A DNA stretch of 13,488 nt from Lobulomyces angularis (taxonomy: Eukaryota > Chytridiomycota > Chytridiomycetes > Lobulomycetales > Lobulomycetaceae), in assembly GCA_027604685.1 (NCBI GenBank), contig JADHYX010000427.1, forward strand, positions 1-13,488, given 5' to 3'. Made by a program: the position numbers and the translations under genes. Below, in pieces: positions 1-9,500 of the stretch. The first letter of the stretch is position 1. The number at the start of each line of letters is the position of its first letter. The notes under the pieces were generated by a model. The model did not search any database. It saw only the letters and a list, made by a program, of their open reading frames with translations, and was not told where the DNA came from.

Positions 1-1162
1 AAGGCAGGTGCATTATTCTTACTCATGTCATCAACAGCAGGATTATTTACATAATCTGAATCAATAGTAGGATTAGAGGGCGTTGGAGGTGTGTATGGAC
101 CATCACCATGATATAACTCCATTTTGTAAATTGAAACCTCATTTACTGCTGTTGCTGGAATAGTTGCCGACGGTACATTTTGACTGTAACTGCCTGCTTT
201 AAAATATACAGCTAATAAATTACTCCTATATCCTTCTTTTGGAGATTTAAGAACACCATTTAAATAAACATATACCTGTAATAAAACAGAAAAATGGCAA
301 AAAAATTAGAAAAAAAAACTAAAAAATAAAATTTTTTACCAAACCATTGTCAACAACTACTTCCAAATCAAATATAGTACCAAGAACATAATTTTCGATT
401 AAGGGATATTTATCTGCACCAATGATTTTTGTTAAACTTCCATTTGCAAATTTATCGAAATCAGCAAACAACAAGACCCCTGTTTCTGGTTTTGAAAATA
501 ATCGAACTGTTAAAACGGCACAACAATCACTGTGGATTTGAAAATTAATCAACTTGGGGAAAAAATATTTTCAGCGTAAGTTTTTGGAGGTAAAAAATTT
601 GTTTTTATCTTTACCTTTCCTTCAGTTGATGAACTTATGGAGTTTATACTTTGAGTAACTTTCATATAATGAACTCCTTTCACAGTATCCCAACTCGCTT
701 CAAGCTTATTGTTTGTGTGATTCATTTCTCTTAATTCTGTTCTTGTAAAAGCTGAATTCTCTGGATTCACAAAATAAAAAAATTTCAATATACATTAAAA
801 ATTAGTTCTAAATTTTTTTTAAATTAAATCATCTACTCTTTACCAGAAGAAACTCCATTTTCAGGCAAAACAGGAGTATGGAAAACGTAGGCATTACCAG
901 GTTTATTCAAATGAAAAAAGTCATTTCCATAACCAGGTTCTGAAAGTAAAGGATTTCTAACAGTTTCGAAATCTGAACCAACACCAATGGGAAGTTGAAG
1001 GGTCCAATTATGCAAGGAAAACGGCTGCCTTAATGGGTTGTCAGATTTTGCAAAACTGCTTGCTGGAATTGGAACAGACTTTTTTGAGGCACTCGTAATT
1101 ATTGCGGCCAAAAACAATGTGTATAGCATAAAGTTAATTCTATTGCAACGAGTAATAAACAT
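1..1162 (-). CDS. Secreted polysaccharide lyase, PL7 / alginate lyase 2 type (3' end cut by window)
   Basis: Exons on the minus strand are 1162-844, 760-615, 552-340 and 275-1 (317 codons read, then the window ends). Splice phases 1, 0, 0 join cleanly. Residues about 11-26 form a hydrophobic signal-peptide-like stretch, so the product is probably secreted. The PL7 landmarks are in order: NWTLQLPIG near residue 53, RTELRE at 113-118, QIH at 160-162 and YFKAGSYSQ at 250-258. In this family the Arg, the Gln/His pair and the Tyr of these motifs bind and cleave uronate polymers (alginate or related glucuronans) by beta-elimination. After the lyase fold a Pro/Thr/Ser/Asn-rich tail begins at about residue 275 and runs off the window, perhaps a linker to another domain. 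The third exon must start at 552, because a later acceptor would delete QIH. Family assignment is firm; the exact substrate cannot be read from the sequence. Confidence 0.85.
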
Positions 1163-1689
1163 TTTTTATTTATTCCCTTTTTTTTTTCCCACAAGTTCAA
1201 TTTTTTATGTGAATTAAGAAGCTTCCAGAACATTCAAAAAGTAAAAGAAACAGCTGAAAGTCAATACATCTCAAAATAACTTAAGTTAAATTCTGAGAAC
1301 ACTTATTCTCTTTGTGTTAAAAACATTCTTTTTTTAAGAATTATTTACATTTAGTTTCACAACAGTAGAAACTTCATTTAAATAAAATATGGTGAAGGTG
1401 ATTAAATAAAAGTTTTTAATATTGGATAAACATCAAGTTGTATAAAAATTCACAACTCGGCAGGTCCTTAAAAGGGAAGTTACAGTTGCCAAAGGTTGAA
1501 TATATGAAAAAAACAGTCATGGTTCACAAAACTGCTGAAAATTGACGAAGAAATTTTGCTTAATATAAACAAAAAAAACAGACAGACGACGGACGGACTT
1601 GGCACAAAACCGTTACTTGACACCTTAAAAATTTCCTTTTAATTTAAGTATTGGATGCCAAACTTCCAATAATTTTTATTTAAAAAAAA
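1163..1689. promoter_or_regulatory. Divergent intergenic region between the lyase and the membrane-protein gene
   Basis: This 527-base AT-rich stretch separates two genes that point away from each other, so it should hold both promoters. I see no convincing ORF, tRNA or known element. Visible details are T-runs just upstream of the lyase ATG (1182-1189), a G+C-rich microrepeat at 1579-1598, and an A-run (1682-1690) immediately before the ATG of the rightward gene. No specific factor-binding site can be named. Confidence 0.4.
1579..1598. repeat. Short G+C-rich GAC-based microrepeat
   Basis: CAGACAGAC followed by GACGGACGGAC: imperfect tandem tetranucleotides (CAGA, then CGGA) inside DNA that is otherwise strongly AT-rich. 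It lies about 90 bases upstream of the membrane-protein ATG. It could be a simple-sequence relic, the edge of an old mobile element or a promoter element; the sequence does not decide. Confidence 0.5.
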
Positions 1690-2276
1690 ATGTCTCATAG
1701 TGAAAATACTTGTAACGAAAGTACAATCAACGAAACTATTATAAATGGCGATACACTTCCAATCAACCTCAAATCTGAAGAAAATAAAAAAATTTAAAAC
1801 TACAAAAAAGAAACCTCAGACCTAAAGAGTTGCTACAAAAAAGAAACTTTAAAAGAAAAATTTTGGTTTTATTTTCCGTTACGTTTACTGCATTGATCCC
1901 AATATCGTTGATAGTTTTAATAGATCAATTTGTTCAACCTGTTCAATTAGTTGCTTTTGTCTTGTCAATTATTTTTGCTTGTGTTATACTAATTCCATTC
2001 TTGAGTTTTTCTTTTCTAAAAATTGTTTTATTTTACAGTGATAACGAAGATTTAATGGATGAAGAACTTTTTACAATTTCTTCTTCGGTTATTGTTATGT
2101 TAGGCGTGGTACCTTTCATTACAACCGTATGTGTTAATGTAAAAGTACCGATAGACAACTCTAAGATTTTTTTGTCAGGAACTATTTTATGGATGGCATT
2201 AACGGGTTTTTTAATATTTTTTATTCCTAAATGGATTGCATTTTTGTATAATTATACACATTCAACTGTTTTGTAG
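1690..2276 (+). CDS. Small four-helix membrane protein, frame broken near its N-terminus
   Basis: The only well-placed ATG (1690) opens a polar, Asn/Thr/Ser/Glu-rich leader that stops at TAA 1795-1797. A second frame, open from 1788, runs to TAG 2274-2276 and encodes a basic patch (QKRN..KRK) then four hydrophobic spans at about 1860-1922, 1947-2036, 2070-2141 and 2166-2249. It has no ATG of its own before the second span. One missing A in the seven-base A-run at 1786-1792 would join the frames into about 194 residues with a soluble N-terminus. Alternatively, an intron 1721-1827 (GT...AG, 107 nt) also restores frame and gives about 158 residues, but it lacks a CTAAC-like branch site and is long for this locus. 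I do not recognise the family; an integral membrane protein is all that can be said. Confidence 0.55.
1800..1865 (+). repeat. Two-copy 33-nt tandem repeat in the membrane-protein gene
   Basis: The 15-mer CTACAAAAAAGAAAC occurs exactly at 1800-1814 and 1833-1847, and the following 18 bases agree at about half the positions. In the frame of the membrane ORF the units read LQKRNLRPKEL and LQKRNFKRKIL, an in-frame 11-residue duplication of a basic segment just before the first membrane span. Confidence 0.7.
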
Positions 2277-2349
2277 GTAGTTTTAGTAAAATTCCTTCTT
2301 TATTTTCATACTATAGAAATGTGGTATTATATTAGATATTCTCACATAA

Positions 2350-2397
2350 ATGGGTAAATGGGATAAAATAGAGGCAAATAATATATACAAACCTGTA
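2350..2397 (+). other. Possible small first exon upstream of the methyltransferase
   Basis: An ATG at 2350 opens MGKWDKIEANNIYKPV, followed at once by a donor-like GTAAAG at 2398. An in-frame stop (TAG) follows four codons after the donor if it is not spliced. Joined to an acceptor AG at 2651-2652, the exon would read in phase 0 through SNITKK into the methyltransferase ATG at 2671, adding 22 residues. Nearer acceptors are at 2436-2437 and 2455-2456. It may equally be a chance ORF. Confidence 0.25.
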
Positions 2398-2483
2398 GTA
2401 AAGTTATAGCACTAACATTTTTTCTTACTATTTTTAGTCAATTTTTTTTTTTTCAGCTTTATGAGAAATTCAAATTTCCGCGT

Positions 2484-2573
2484 TTACTTGCGCTTATCTT
2501 CCATTCCATTTTTCTCCAAATAAAAATAATACTTAACAGAAACATCTTCAAGTTCCGGTGTTGCAAAATCCAT
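2484..2573 (-). CDS. Possible micro-protein or terminal exon, 29 aa
   Basis: On the minus strand ATG 2573 to TAA 2484 encodes 29 residues beginning MDFATPELEDVSVKYYFYL and ending EDKRK. The frame stays open upstream of the ATG to about 2610 with a hydrophobic stretch (FIIFFVNIGWI), so it could also be the last exon of a spliced gene. The antisense frame is open too, but its codons end in C unusually often for this DNA (14 of 29 third positions are G or C, against 9 of 29 on the minus strand). That favours the minus strand. No family is recognised. Confidence 0.3.
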   Translation of the reverse strand: MDFATPELEDVSVKYYFYLEKNGMEDKRK

Positions 2574-2612
2574 TATCCATCCGATGTTTACGAAAAAAAT
2601 TATAAATAAGGG

Positions 2613-2652
2613 CTAACTCACTCTGAAATTGATTTTAACTTTCAAATATTAG
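2613..2652 (+). other. 3' part of a probable 5'-leader intron of the methyltransferase gene
   Basis: CTAACTCAC at 2613-2621 is identical to the branch-site 9-mers inside two introns of the large downstream gene (3692-3700 and 7657-7665). An acceptor-like TTAG follows at 2649-2652, 18 bases before the methyltransferase ATG. The donor is unclear; GTAAAG at 2398 and GTTTAC near 2585 are candidates. Confidence 0.4.
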
Positions 2653-2670
2653 TCAAATATTACAAAGAAA

Positions 2671-3464
2671 ATGACCCTTAATAGAGAGCAGTCATGTTTA
2701 GAATATGTAAAAGCAAATGCAATTAAGAATAACCCAAAGAGTGTTCTTGATGCGATAGACAAGTTTTGTTATGATGTTAAAGGCATGATGAATGTTGGTG
2801 ATGATAAAGGCCCAATAGTGGATGGTCTTATATTCAAGCATAAGCCAAAGGTAAATATATTCAAGTTAATAAAACTTTAATTATTTTAGGTTATGGTAGA
2901 ATTAGGAGGATATGTAGGCTACTCTGCAATCAGATTTGGTATAGCGCTGTCTTCTATAAACCCTGATGCAAAATACTTCTCATTCGAACTTAATCCAGAA
3001 TACGTTTCAATAATGAAGGAGGTATGTTACCGTCATTTAGATACTTGATTAAAAATTTCTATTTCACTTAGTTGATTGAGCTTAGTGGTTTAAAAAACAT
3101 TACTGTTGTAACAGGGGCATTCGCCAGCAATTTCCAAAAGTTAAAAACTGATTTTGGAGTAGATACTGTCGATTTCTTTTTTTTAGATCACTGGAAAGAC
3201 GCTTATTTATCAGACATAAAACTAATTGAAAAAGAAGGATTATTACATGATGATTCTGTCGTTGTAGCTGAGTAATTTATATATGATATTTAAAAGATTA
3301 ACATCATTTATAGCAATGTTATTTACCCTGGAGCACCCGAATATCTTGAGTATGTACGTGGAAATCCAAATTTTTATCACAACGAAACCATTACTTCTTG
3401 CTTAGAATATACGAAAGGAAAAGTGGTTGATGCTCTTCAAGTGTCAATATATAGAAGAATTTAG
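2671..3464 (+). CDS. Catechol O-methyltransferase family (SAM-dependent), 220 aa, four exons
   Basis: Exons 2671-2850, 2890-3021, 3072-3271 and 3314-3464 are separated by introns of 39, 50 and 42 nt in phases 0, 0, 2. The 220-aa product aligns end to end with soluble animal catechol O-methyltransferase. An N-terminal CLEYVKANA..NPKSVLDAID helix comes first, then MNVGDDKG, then the SAM motif VELGGYVGYS (63-72). The metal ligand Asp143 and catalytic Lys146 lie in LDHWKDAY, the metal pair Asp171-Asn172 in ADNVIYPGAP, and a late Glu in CLEY (about 202). These are the residues that bind Mg2+ and the catechol and deprotonate the hydroxyl in this family, so the enzyme should be active on catechol-like substrates. 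The third intron splits the codon of metal-ligand Asp171. The start at 2671 matches the usual soluble-form length. The physiological substrate is unknown. Confidence 0.93.
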
Positions 3465-3590
3465 TTGAAGAATTATTATAATAGATAAATAAAATACAAT
3501 TTTTTTTTTATTCTCTAAAATGCTTAAATTTTTTAAAAAATATTCCTTTTAATTTTGCAATACCACACAGCAAATTTTCATTTTCTTTTA
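3465..3590 (+). terminator. Short spacer with poly(A) signal between methyltransferase and large gene
   Basis: AATAAA at 3488-3493 lies 24 bases after the methyltransferase stop and is followed by a T-rich run, a normal eukaryotic 3'-end arrangement. The remaining 97 bases up to the ATG at 3591 must hold the 3' end of one gene and the promoter and leader of the next. Confidence 0.5.
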
Positions 3591-6500
3591 ATGACTAAGA
3601 ATGAATTGTCACTATTCGCGAGTGATGCCGATGCCAGAAAACATTTCTTTCAAAGGTGACAATAAGAACTCGAAACTGTTGTTAATGTTAACTAACTCAC
3701 TTTTGTTAGGTTGAATTTTGAGCAAGATGTTATCAATTTAAAAAAATTAACACTACAAAATCTTGGCTGCTCTACATCCAATATTGAGCTAAAGAACCTT
3801 AACGTGAAAATAAACTCAATTGCTATAAGGGAGCAAAATTTGAATCAGCCATATGTTATTGCAATATCTTCCAATACTAGAGACTTCAACGTAATTTCAT
3901 TTTTTAACGCAACTTTACTTCATTCCTTTTGTTTAAACGAAAAAGATTTGTTTTTAAACGGTACCGTAATACCTGCTATTAATTTGGTACTAGTACATGG
4001 TATAAAGTTGACAAAATAAATTTCTAAAAGATTTCTGTTTTTTTATTTCAGAGACAAATTTTTCTCAATTTGAGCCAAATTATGATTCGTTGGTAATTTC
4101 TCACTCATTAGAATCGATTCGAAATTATGTTTTTATACTGAATTCCCGTATAAATGTAAAGGAGGATTGTAATGAGAATAACGAAATCAGCTTTGATTTT
4201 GTTGATTTGACGCATAAAAGTTTAAAAAAACTTTCAACTTTTAAAAAAAAAAATCATGTACATAACAAAACTTCCACATTTATTAGTACCAACTCTCCTA
4301 ATTTACGTGAATGGCATGACTATCATATTGATTTGTTAATACACATTTTTCAATTCAATTCAGCATTAAATTTATCAATTTTGGAGAATTGGCAAAAATC
4401 ACCAAAAATTCTTATAGTAAACCAAGGAAATTCAACATTTTCAACTCTTCAGACAATTATACAACAAAAAAGCCAATCTTTTTCTGTAAATGATCGTTTA
4501 AAAGCTCTGCAAACAGCTGGATGTATTAATAATTTACTTTGATTTTATTTTTTTTAAGTATTCCACTGTTTTTAGCTCCTGCTCCAATAAATAGTTATTT
4601 CATAACCTCTAGTGACAAAAATCCATATGATTCCTTTTGGAATGAGCTCCTGACTAATATTAAAGGTTCAGCTTTTCCATTGGTAAAATTACTAATATAT
4701 ATTTTATCTTTATTTATTTTATATTTAGAGTTCTTATAAATCCATATTCATTACATTCCAAAATATTTATACCTCTTATTTAATTCAACTTTCTGTAATT
4801 TCTTCAACACTTGACGAGATGGAAAATTTTGCAGAAAAAGAATGCACTTCTGAATTTAATCCTTTTTCTTTTCTTCATGCAAATGAAGTTTTGAAATCTA
4901 TATCTGACACATGCAGCTTTTTTAAACCTAACGAACTCATTAGGAAAGATGCCGTATCAGACGCAGAACTTTCGTTACCTCTACTCAGAAAAAGCTACGA
5001 ATTAGGACTACCCTCATCCGTCACTGCTAATGCCAACCTTGCCTTTAAATATGCATTCAAGGCTGCAGAAGTTCTAAAGGACGCGGAAAGTTGTTGGGAT
5101 CTCTCAGTTAGATATAGAATTGGGTTGGGTGTTTCCATTGATGAAAAACAATCTACGCATTTTTTAAGTTTAGCGGCTAATGCAGGACATATACCCGCAA
5201 TCATTGATTTACTTAAATTAATTGAACTTAAAGTTTTTCCAAAAGATTACTTTAATTCAAACTCTGCGGAAGTAGACGAATTAGGCTTGTTTTGTGCAAT
5301 TGATCAATATTATTCGGGAAACATAGAATTTTTAGAGCTTTTCAAAAATCAAGAAATTACTGCACAAGTTCTTCTGGGATATAACGACGATTCACTCGAT
5401 GTATTGCAAAGTTTACTCCATATTCATCATCTTTACGGATTAGAGTCACTAAAGTCTTCAAATAATTGGATAAGGTAGTTATCATTGTATATAATAATTT
5501 TAAACTTTTATAGATACCCTGAAACCTTACGCATGTTTTTACTACATTTGCATTATAACACTAAGCTTAATTTGAAAATTGCGAGAAGTAGATATGCACA
5601 AAAAATAAAAATTAGCTGTGAAGCAATCTTAAAAAATTTGCAATTTCAGTTTGAAAAAGACTTAACTAATGAAACTTTACATATCAAAAATTTTAACAAT
5701 TTCATTATGGTTGAATTGAATCAGATTTTGGAAGCATGGATTAACAATGATGTTCATATTTCTTTGGATGAAGTAGAGGTAATTACAGAATTGGATTTGC
5801 TGGAGGATGAGAGTATTTTAAAATCGGGGTTTGAAGAAAAAAAAGAACCTGCTATTTTTACTTTGTATCGCACATTAAAATTAATATATCCTAGCGAGAA
5901 AAATTTACATGAAACCTGTAGAAGATTATTGAATTCATGGAAGAAAAAGGAAAGTAATTTCAGTGATATTTTGAGTAGCATATTTTCGAAAAAAAATTTG
6001 CTAAAATCTTCAGAGTATTACTCTCAAACGCTGTTTGAAGAACTTTTTGGAATATTGACCCCAATTTATAACAATTTGAGTGATGAGATGCTTATATGGA
6101 ATAAAAGAAACAAGTGGGCTAGGTAAGAATTAGTCAAAACTTATTTTTTTTTTCTATGTTAATATTAGGGCAGTTTATAAGGCATCTGATAGTAACTCTT
6201 TAAAAGAAGTAATACAATTTTCCGATCCTATGAAGTTTTACGAATTTGAAAATAAGATACTTGCAGCGAAACTTTTGTTTACAGAGACAGTTTTACCCAA
6301 TAGGATTTTACCTTGTATATTTACGGGACAGCTAGAAAACTGTCATATTGTTTCGGAAAATACTAATGTTAGTTTTGCTAGTTACAATAAAACGTCGAAA
6401 CTTTATAAAGAAGTATCTGGAATGTATATTGTAATTGCTTCTTTTCCTGGCGATAATTCTGAATTATCTTGCGAAATTGGAGATCAAATTAAGGTTCAAG

Positions 6501-9500
6501 GTTGTTCTTCAGTAGATTCAAATTTAAATCCACTTATTGCGTATGGGGAAAACTGCAGAAGTGGCGCATCCATTAATATCCCTTTTAAACTACTAAGAAA
6601 AACTTCAAGTGATGAGAAAAATGTTCAAAATATCTCTGCATTGCCTAATACTTCACACATATCTGTTGTGCCTGCACTATCACCCTCTGTTTCTATGAGG
6701 AGTTCTACTTCAAAAGGTATTATATTTTGCTAAAAAAAACTTTTTTGTGAATATTGTTAGAACCCGTTCATACTTCTACTATCTCTGAATTTCAACCACT
6801 GCAATCCTCTTTAAGCCAAAATGTGTTAAATGGCACACTAAAATTTAAGTTGCATACAAAGGTTGAAAAGTTGATTAAAGAGTTTGCCGAAGACTTTGAC
6901 GCACCCGTTAACTTTTTTTTATTATTTGAAAACCACAATACCGTAGATCCAATTATTGCAGCTACCGCAGATTTAGTTAGCATTTCCAAACCTGAATTAA
7001 ACTTGCAGAAATTGACGGAAATATTATCAATGTATCTGGAAACCGAATCTCAGGTTAACTCTTCTATGTGATACAATTTTTATTAATGAAAATTTGAAGT
7101 TTCAAGCTGATATCAATACTGTCCTCAAAGTTAAAAGTCTAGGAGTCAATTTTAAATTTTTAACTGGTGAAGAAAATGAAAAAATATATTTTTTCGCAGA
7201 AAAACTTGCAGAGCTGGATATGAATTTTTGTAATAAGTTAAGAAATTTACTTAAAGTTCGAACACTACGCTGTGCGGTTGTGCTTGAAAAAGTCTTGCTA
7301 TTATCTTTAGATAACGTAAATGAAGTGAAATTTTTTAATTTTTTTTTAATTTTAATTAGTTAATTTTTTGGAAACACTTCCTTTTATTTGCTGAAATTCT
7401 TCCTGTTGCTTATACGCATTTAAATATATTGGAAGATTTGAAAATTGACCTTGCCACAAATGACGTATTTGAATTTATCAATCTTAATTGCTTAATATAT
7501 TTTACAGGAATTGAAGGGTTTAAGAAAGAATTTGTACACTTTATTGGACAGGTTTTTTTGCTTCGCTAATGTGGTTTCCCTGTTTATTGAATATACTACT
7601 GGAAAGAAACATAATTGTGATGAGCTGTAACTAAACCCATTAAATTTAAAATCTTACTAACTCACTTTTTTTTAAACAATGAAAGAGTCAACGTAGCTAA
7701 TCAATTCTTCACTTTCCTTACTTGTTTAGTAAAGCAATTTATAGCTAAATCAGACTCTGTTAAACAGATGAATACTTCAGCTACTCATTATTTTTTGAAT
7801 TCTGGTGCTGAGCTATTTCTTGAACGGGGTAAAAAGCCCTTTTTTTTTTGCATTTAATGCATTTTTTAGGTACATTAAGCAGGGCAATTGAGAAATGGAA
7901 AGATGCCGCTTTTATTGCAAAGTTTCAAAAAGACGTCATAAACGAGATGATGGCAAACTCTAATATTCTATGTGCAATTCAAGAAGTTTCTGATTTCACT
8001 CTGCAACTGTCAACGGAGTGGGTATCTCTTTGGAAAAAAGTTTATCAGTTCATTACGTCACACCCTAAAAACGCTTTTGTGGATACAATTATCACTTCGA
8101 CCTCGCATCTTGTGGAAAACATTGAAAACTTATATCCCAATCAAACATCGGAACTGGAAACTTCAGCAATCATATTTTTTTTACAGCTTACCCTTAACGT
8201 TGGAAATGCTATTTTAATTTCCAAAAATGCTGATGACAGTTTAAGTTGGTTTTTTGCTATAACAAATCTTACAACTAAATTTTTGCAGCTGGGAAATGAC
8301 TTAAATTTTAGTAATCACTATTTGAAATGCTGTGTTCTGACCGAAGTAAAAAATCTCATTTCTTTGGCTTCTGCTTATGAAAACTTAAATGAATATGATA
8401 ACTTTGAAAGTACTTTAAAGAAGGCCGAGTTTTTATTTAATGCTGATGTTTCCTACTTTCTTGTTGATTCTGAAATTAAGAGTATTCGAGCTTCATTGCT
8501 CTCTTGCATGGGAAGTTTATACTGGATACGTCATAATAATTTTAACGCTTTTTCCTGTCACATTATGAGTTGCCAAATTTTCAAGGAAATTAATGACTAC
8601 AAAAATTTCATATATGTGGAGGGAAAATTAGGACTAATATGTATAGACGTCGGTATAAAAATACTGGAATCTGCTTACTTGGAAGGTTAAATTTTATTTT
8701 ATACTTGTGAGACTAAGTAATTTTCTTTGTCTTAGGCATTGACATTAGAGTATTTAATTCAGTTAAATGTATTACAAGTGTTTTAAGTGAGGGAGAAAAC
8801 TTGTTGGATTATTGTTTTTCTGATGAAATTTTTACTTCGGGAACTGTTTATGTGGTAAAAGAAGAATGCATACCAAATGTAGAGGACGATTTTTCAATTA
8901 AATTGAGTGTAGGTGATAGAATAGTTTTTATTGAACAGTATGAAGAGAATGGAATAAAAGTTGGTATCGGTCTTAATGAAAGTAACGGTAGCCAAGGTAG
9001 CTTTCCACTCTCAGCCCTATATGATAAAAGTAAAAAGGAAACTTCTCTAAATTTGGTAGAAAGTCTTTGCAAAGAAAATTTTAGAAGTTATTCGAAAGTT
9101 GGTATGTTAGGGTGGAAAGGAAGCCGAATGATTGATTCTAAAATTGGAAATTCTTTCATTGAAAAAGGTATTTTTTGATTCTTTATTAAATTTAAATAAA
9201 AATCAAAATAAATATTTTAGGAAAATTGTTGTTGGAAGCAGTAGGGTTACATCAGGACAGAAGTTTCGCGGATTATGATGCCATTGCGTTGATGTTAAGT
9301 GGTGATTCAATGTTTAATACTTTTTTCAGTTTGAATAATTTTGAGCAAACTGTTAAAAAATCTTTATCATTAGGTGACTAAGTTCAATAATATTTTAAAA
9401 GAATTAAAATAATCTAATTTTTTTTGTGTTATTAGTGCGTTCATCTTTAGATATACAGGACTATACAAGCTCCATTAACCTAATGTTACAAATTGTTGAA

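Noticed and set aside
513..552. Acceptor at the CCACAG near 524 for lyase exon 3
   Set aside because: It would delete the QIH catalytic motif; the AAG acceptor at 553 keeps it in frame.
2457..2610. Plus-strand exon reading LYEKFKFPRLLALIF and onward
   Set aside because: It is open and could splice to the ATG at 2350, but its many C-ending codons are unlike the genes here and fit the antisense of the minus-strand micro-ORF.
4539..4739. Hydrophobic 66-codon ORF that looks like a membrane protein
   Set aside because: Its two hydrophobic ends are the T-rich introns 3 and 4 read through; only 4576-4682 is exon.
4995..5204. Minus-strand ORF opposite the Sel1-like region
   Set aside because: It is an antisense shadow of a well-supported exon, with no splice or motif support. 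The same holds for antisense ORFs at 5754-5981, 6792-6989 and 8848-9072.
4819..5478. ATG 4819 as the start of an independent gene
   Set aside because: The frame is open upstream to a clean acceptor at 4728 that joins in phase 0 to the preceding exon, and no promoter or poly(A) signal separates them.
7972..8217. Second plus-strand ORF inside exon 13 of the giant gene
   Set aside because: It is a different frame of a long exon, Leu/Lys/Ser-rich with no flanking splice fit.
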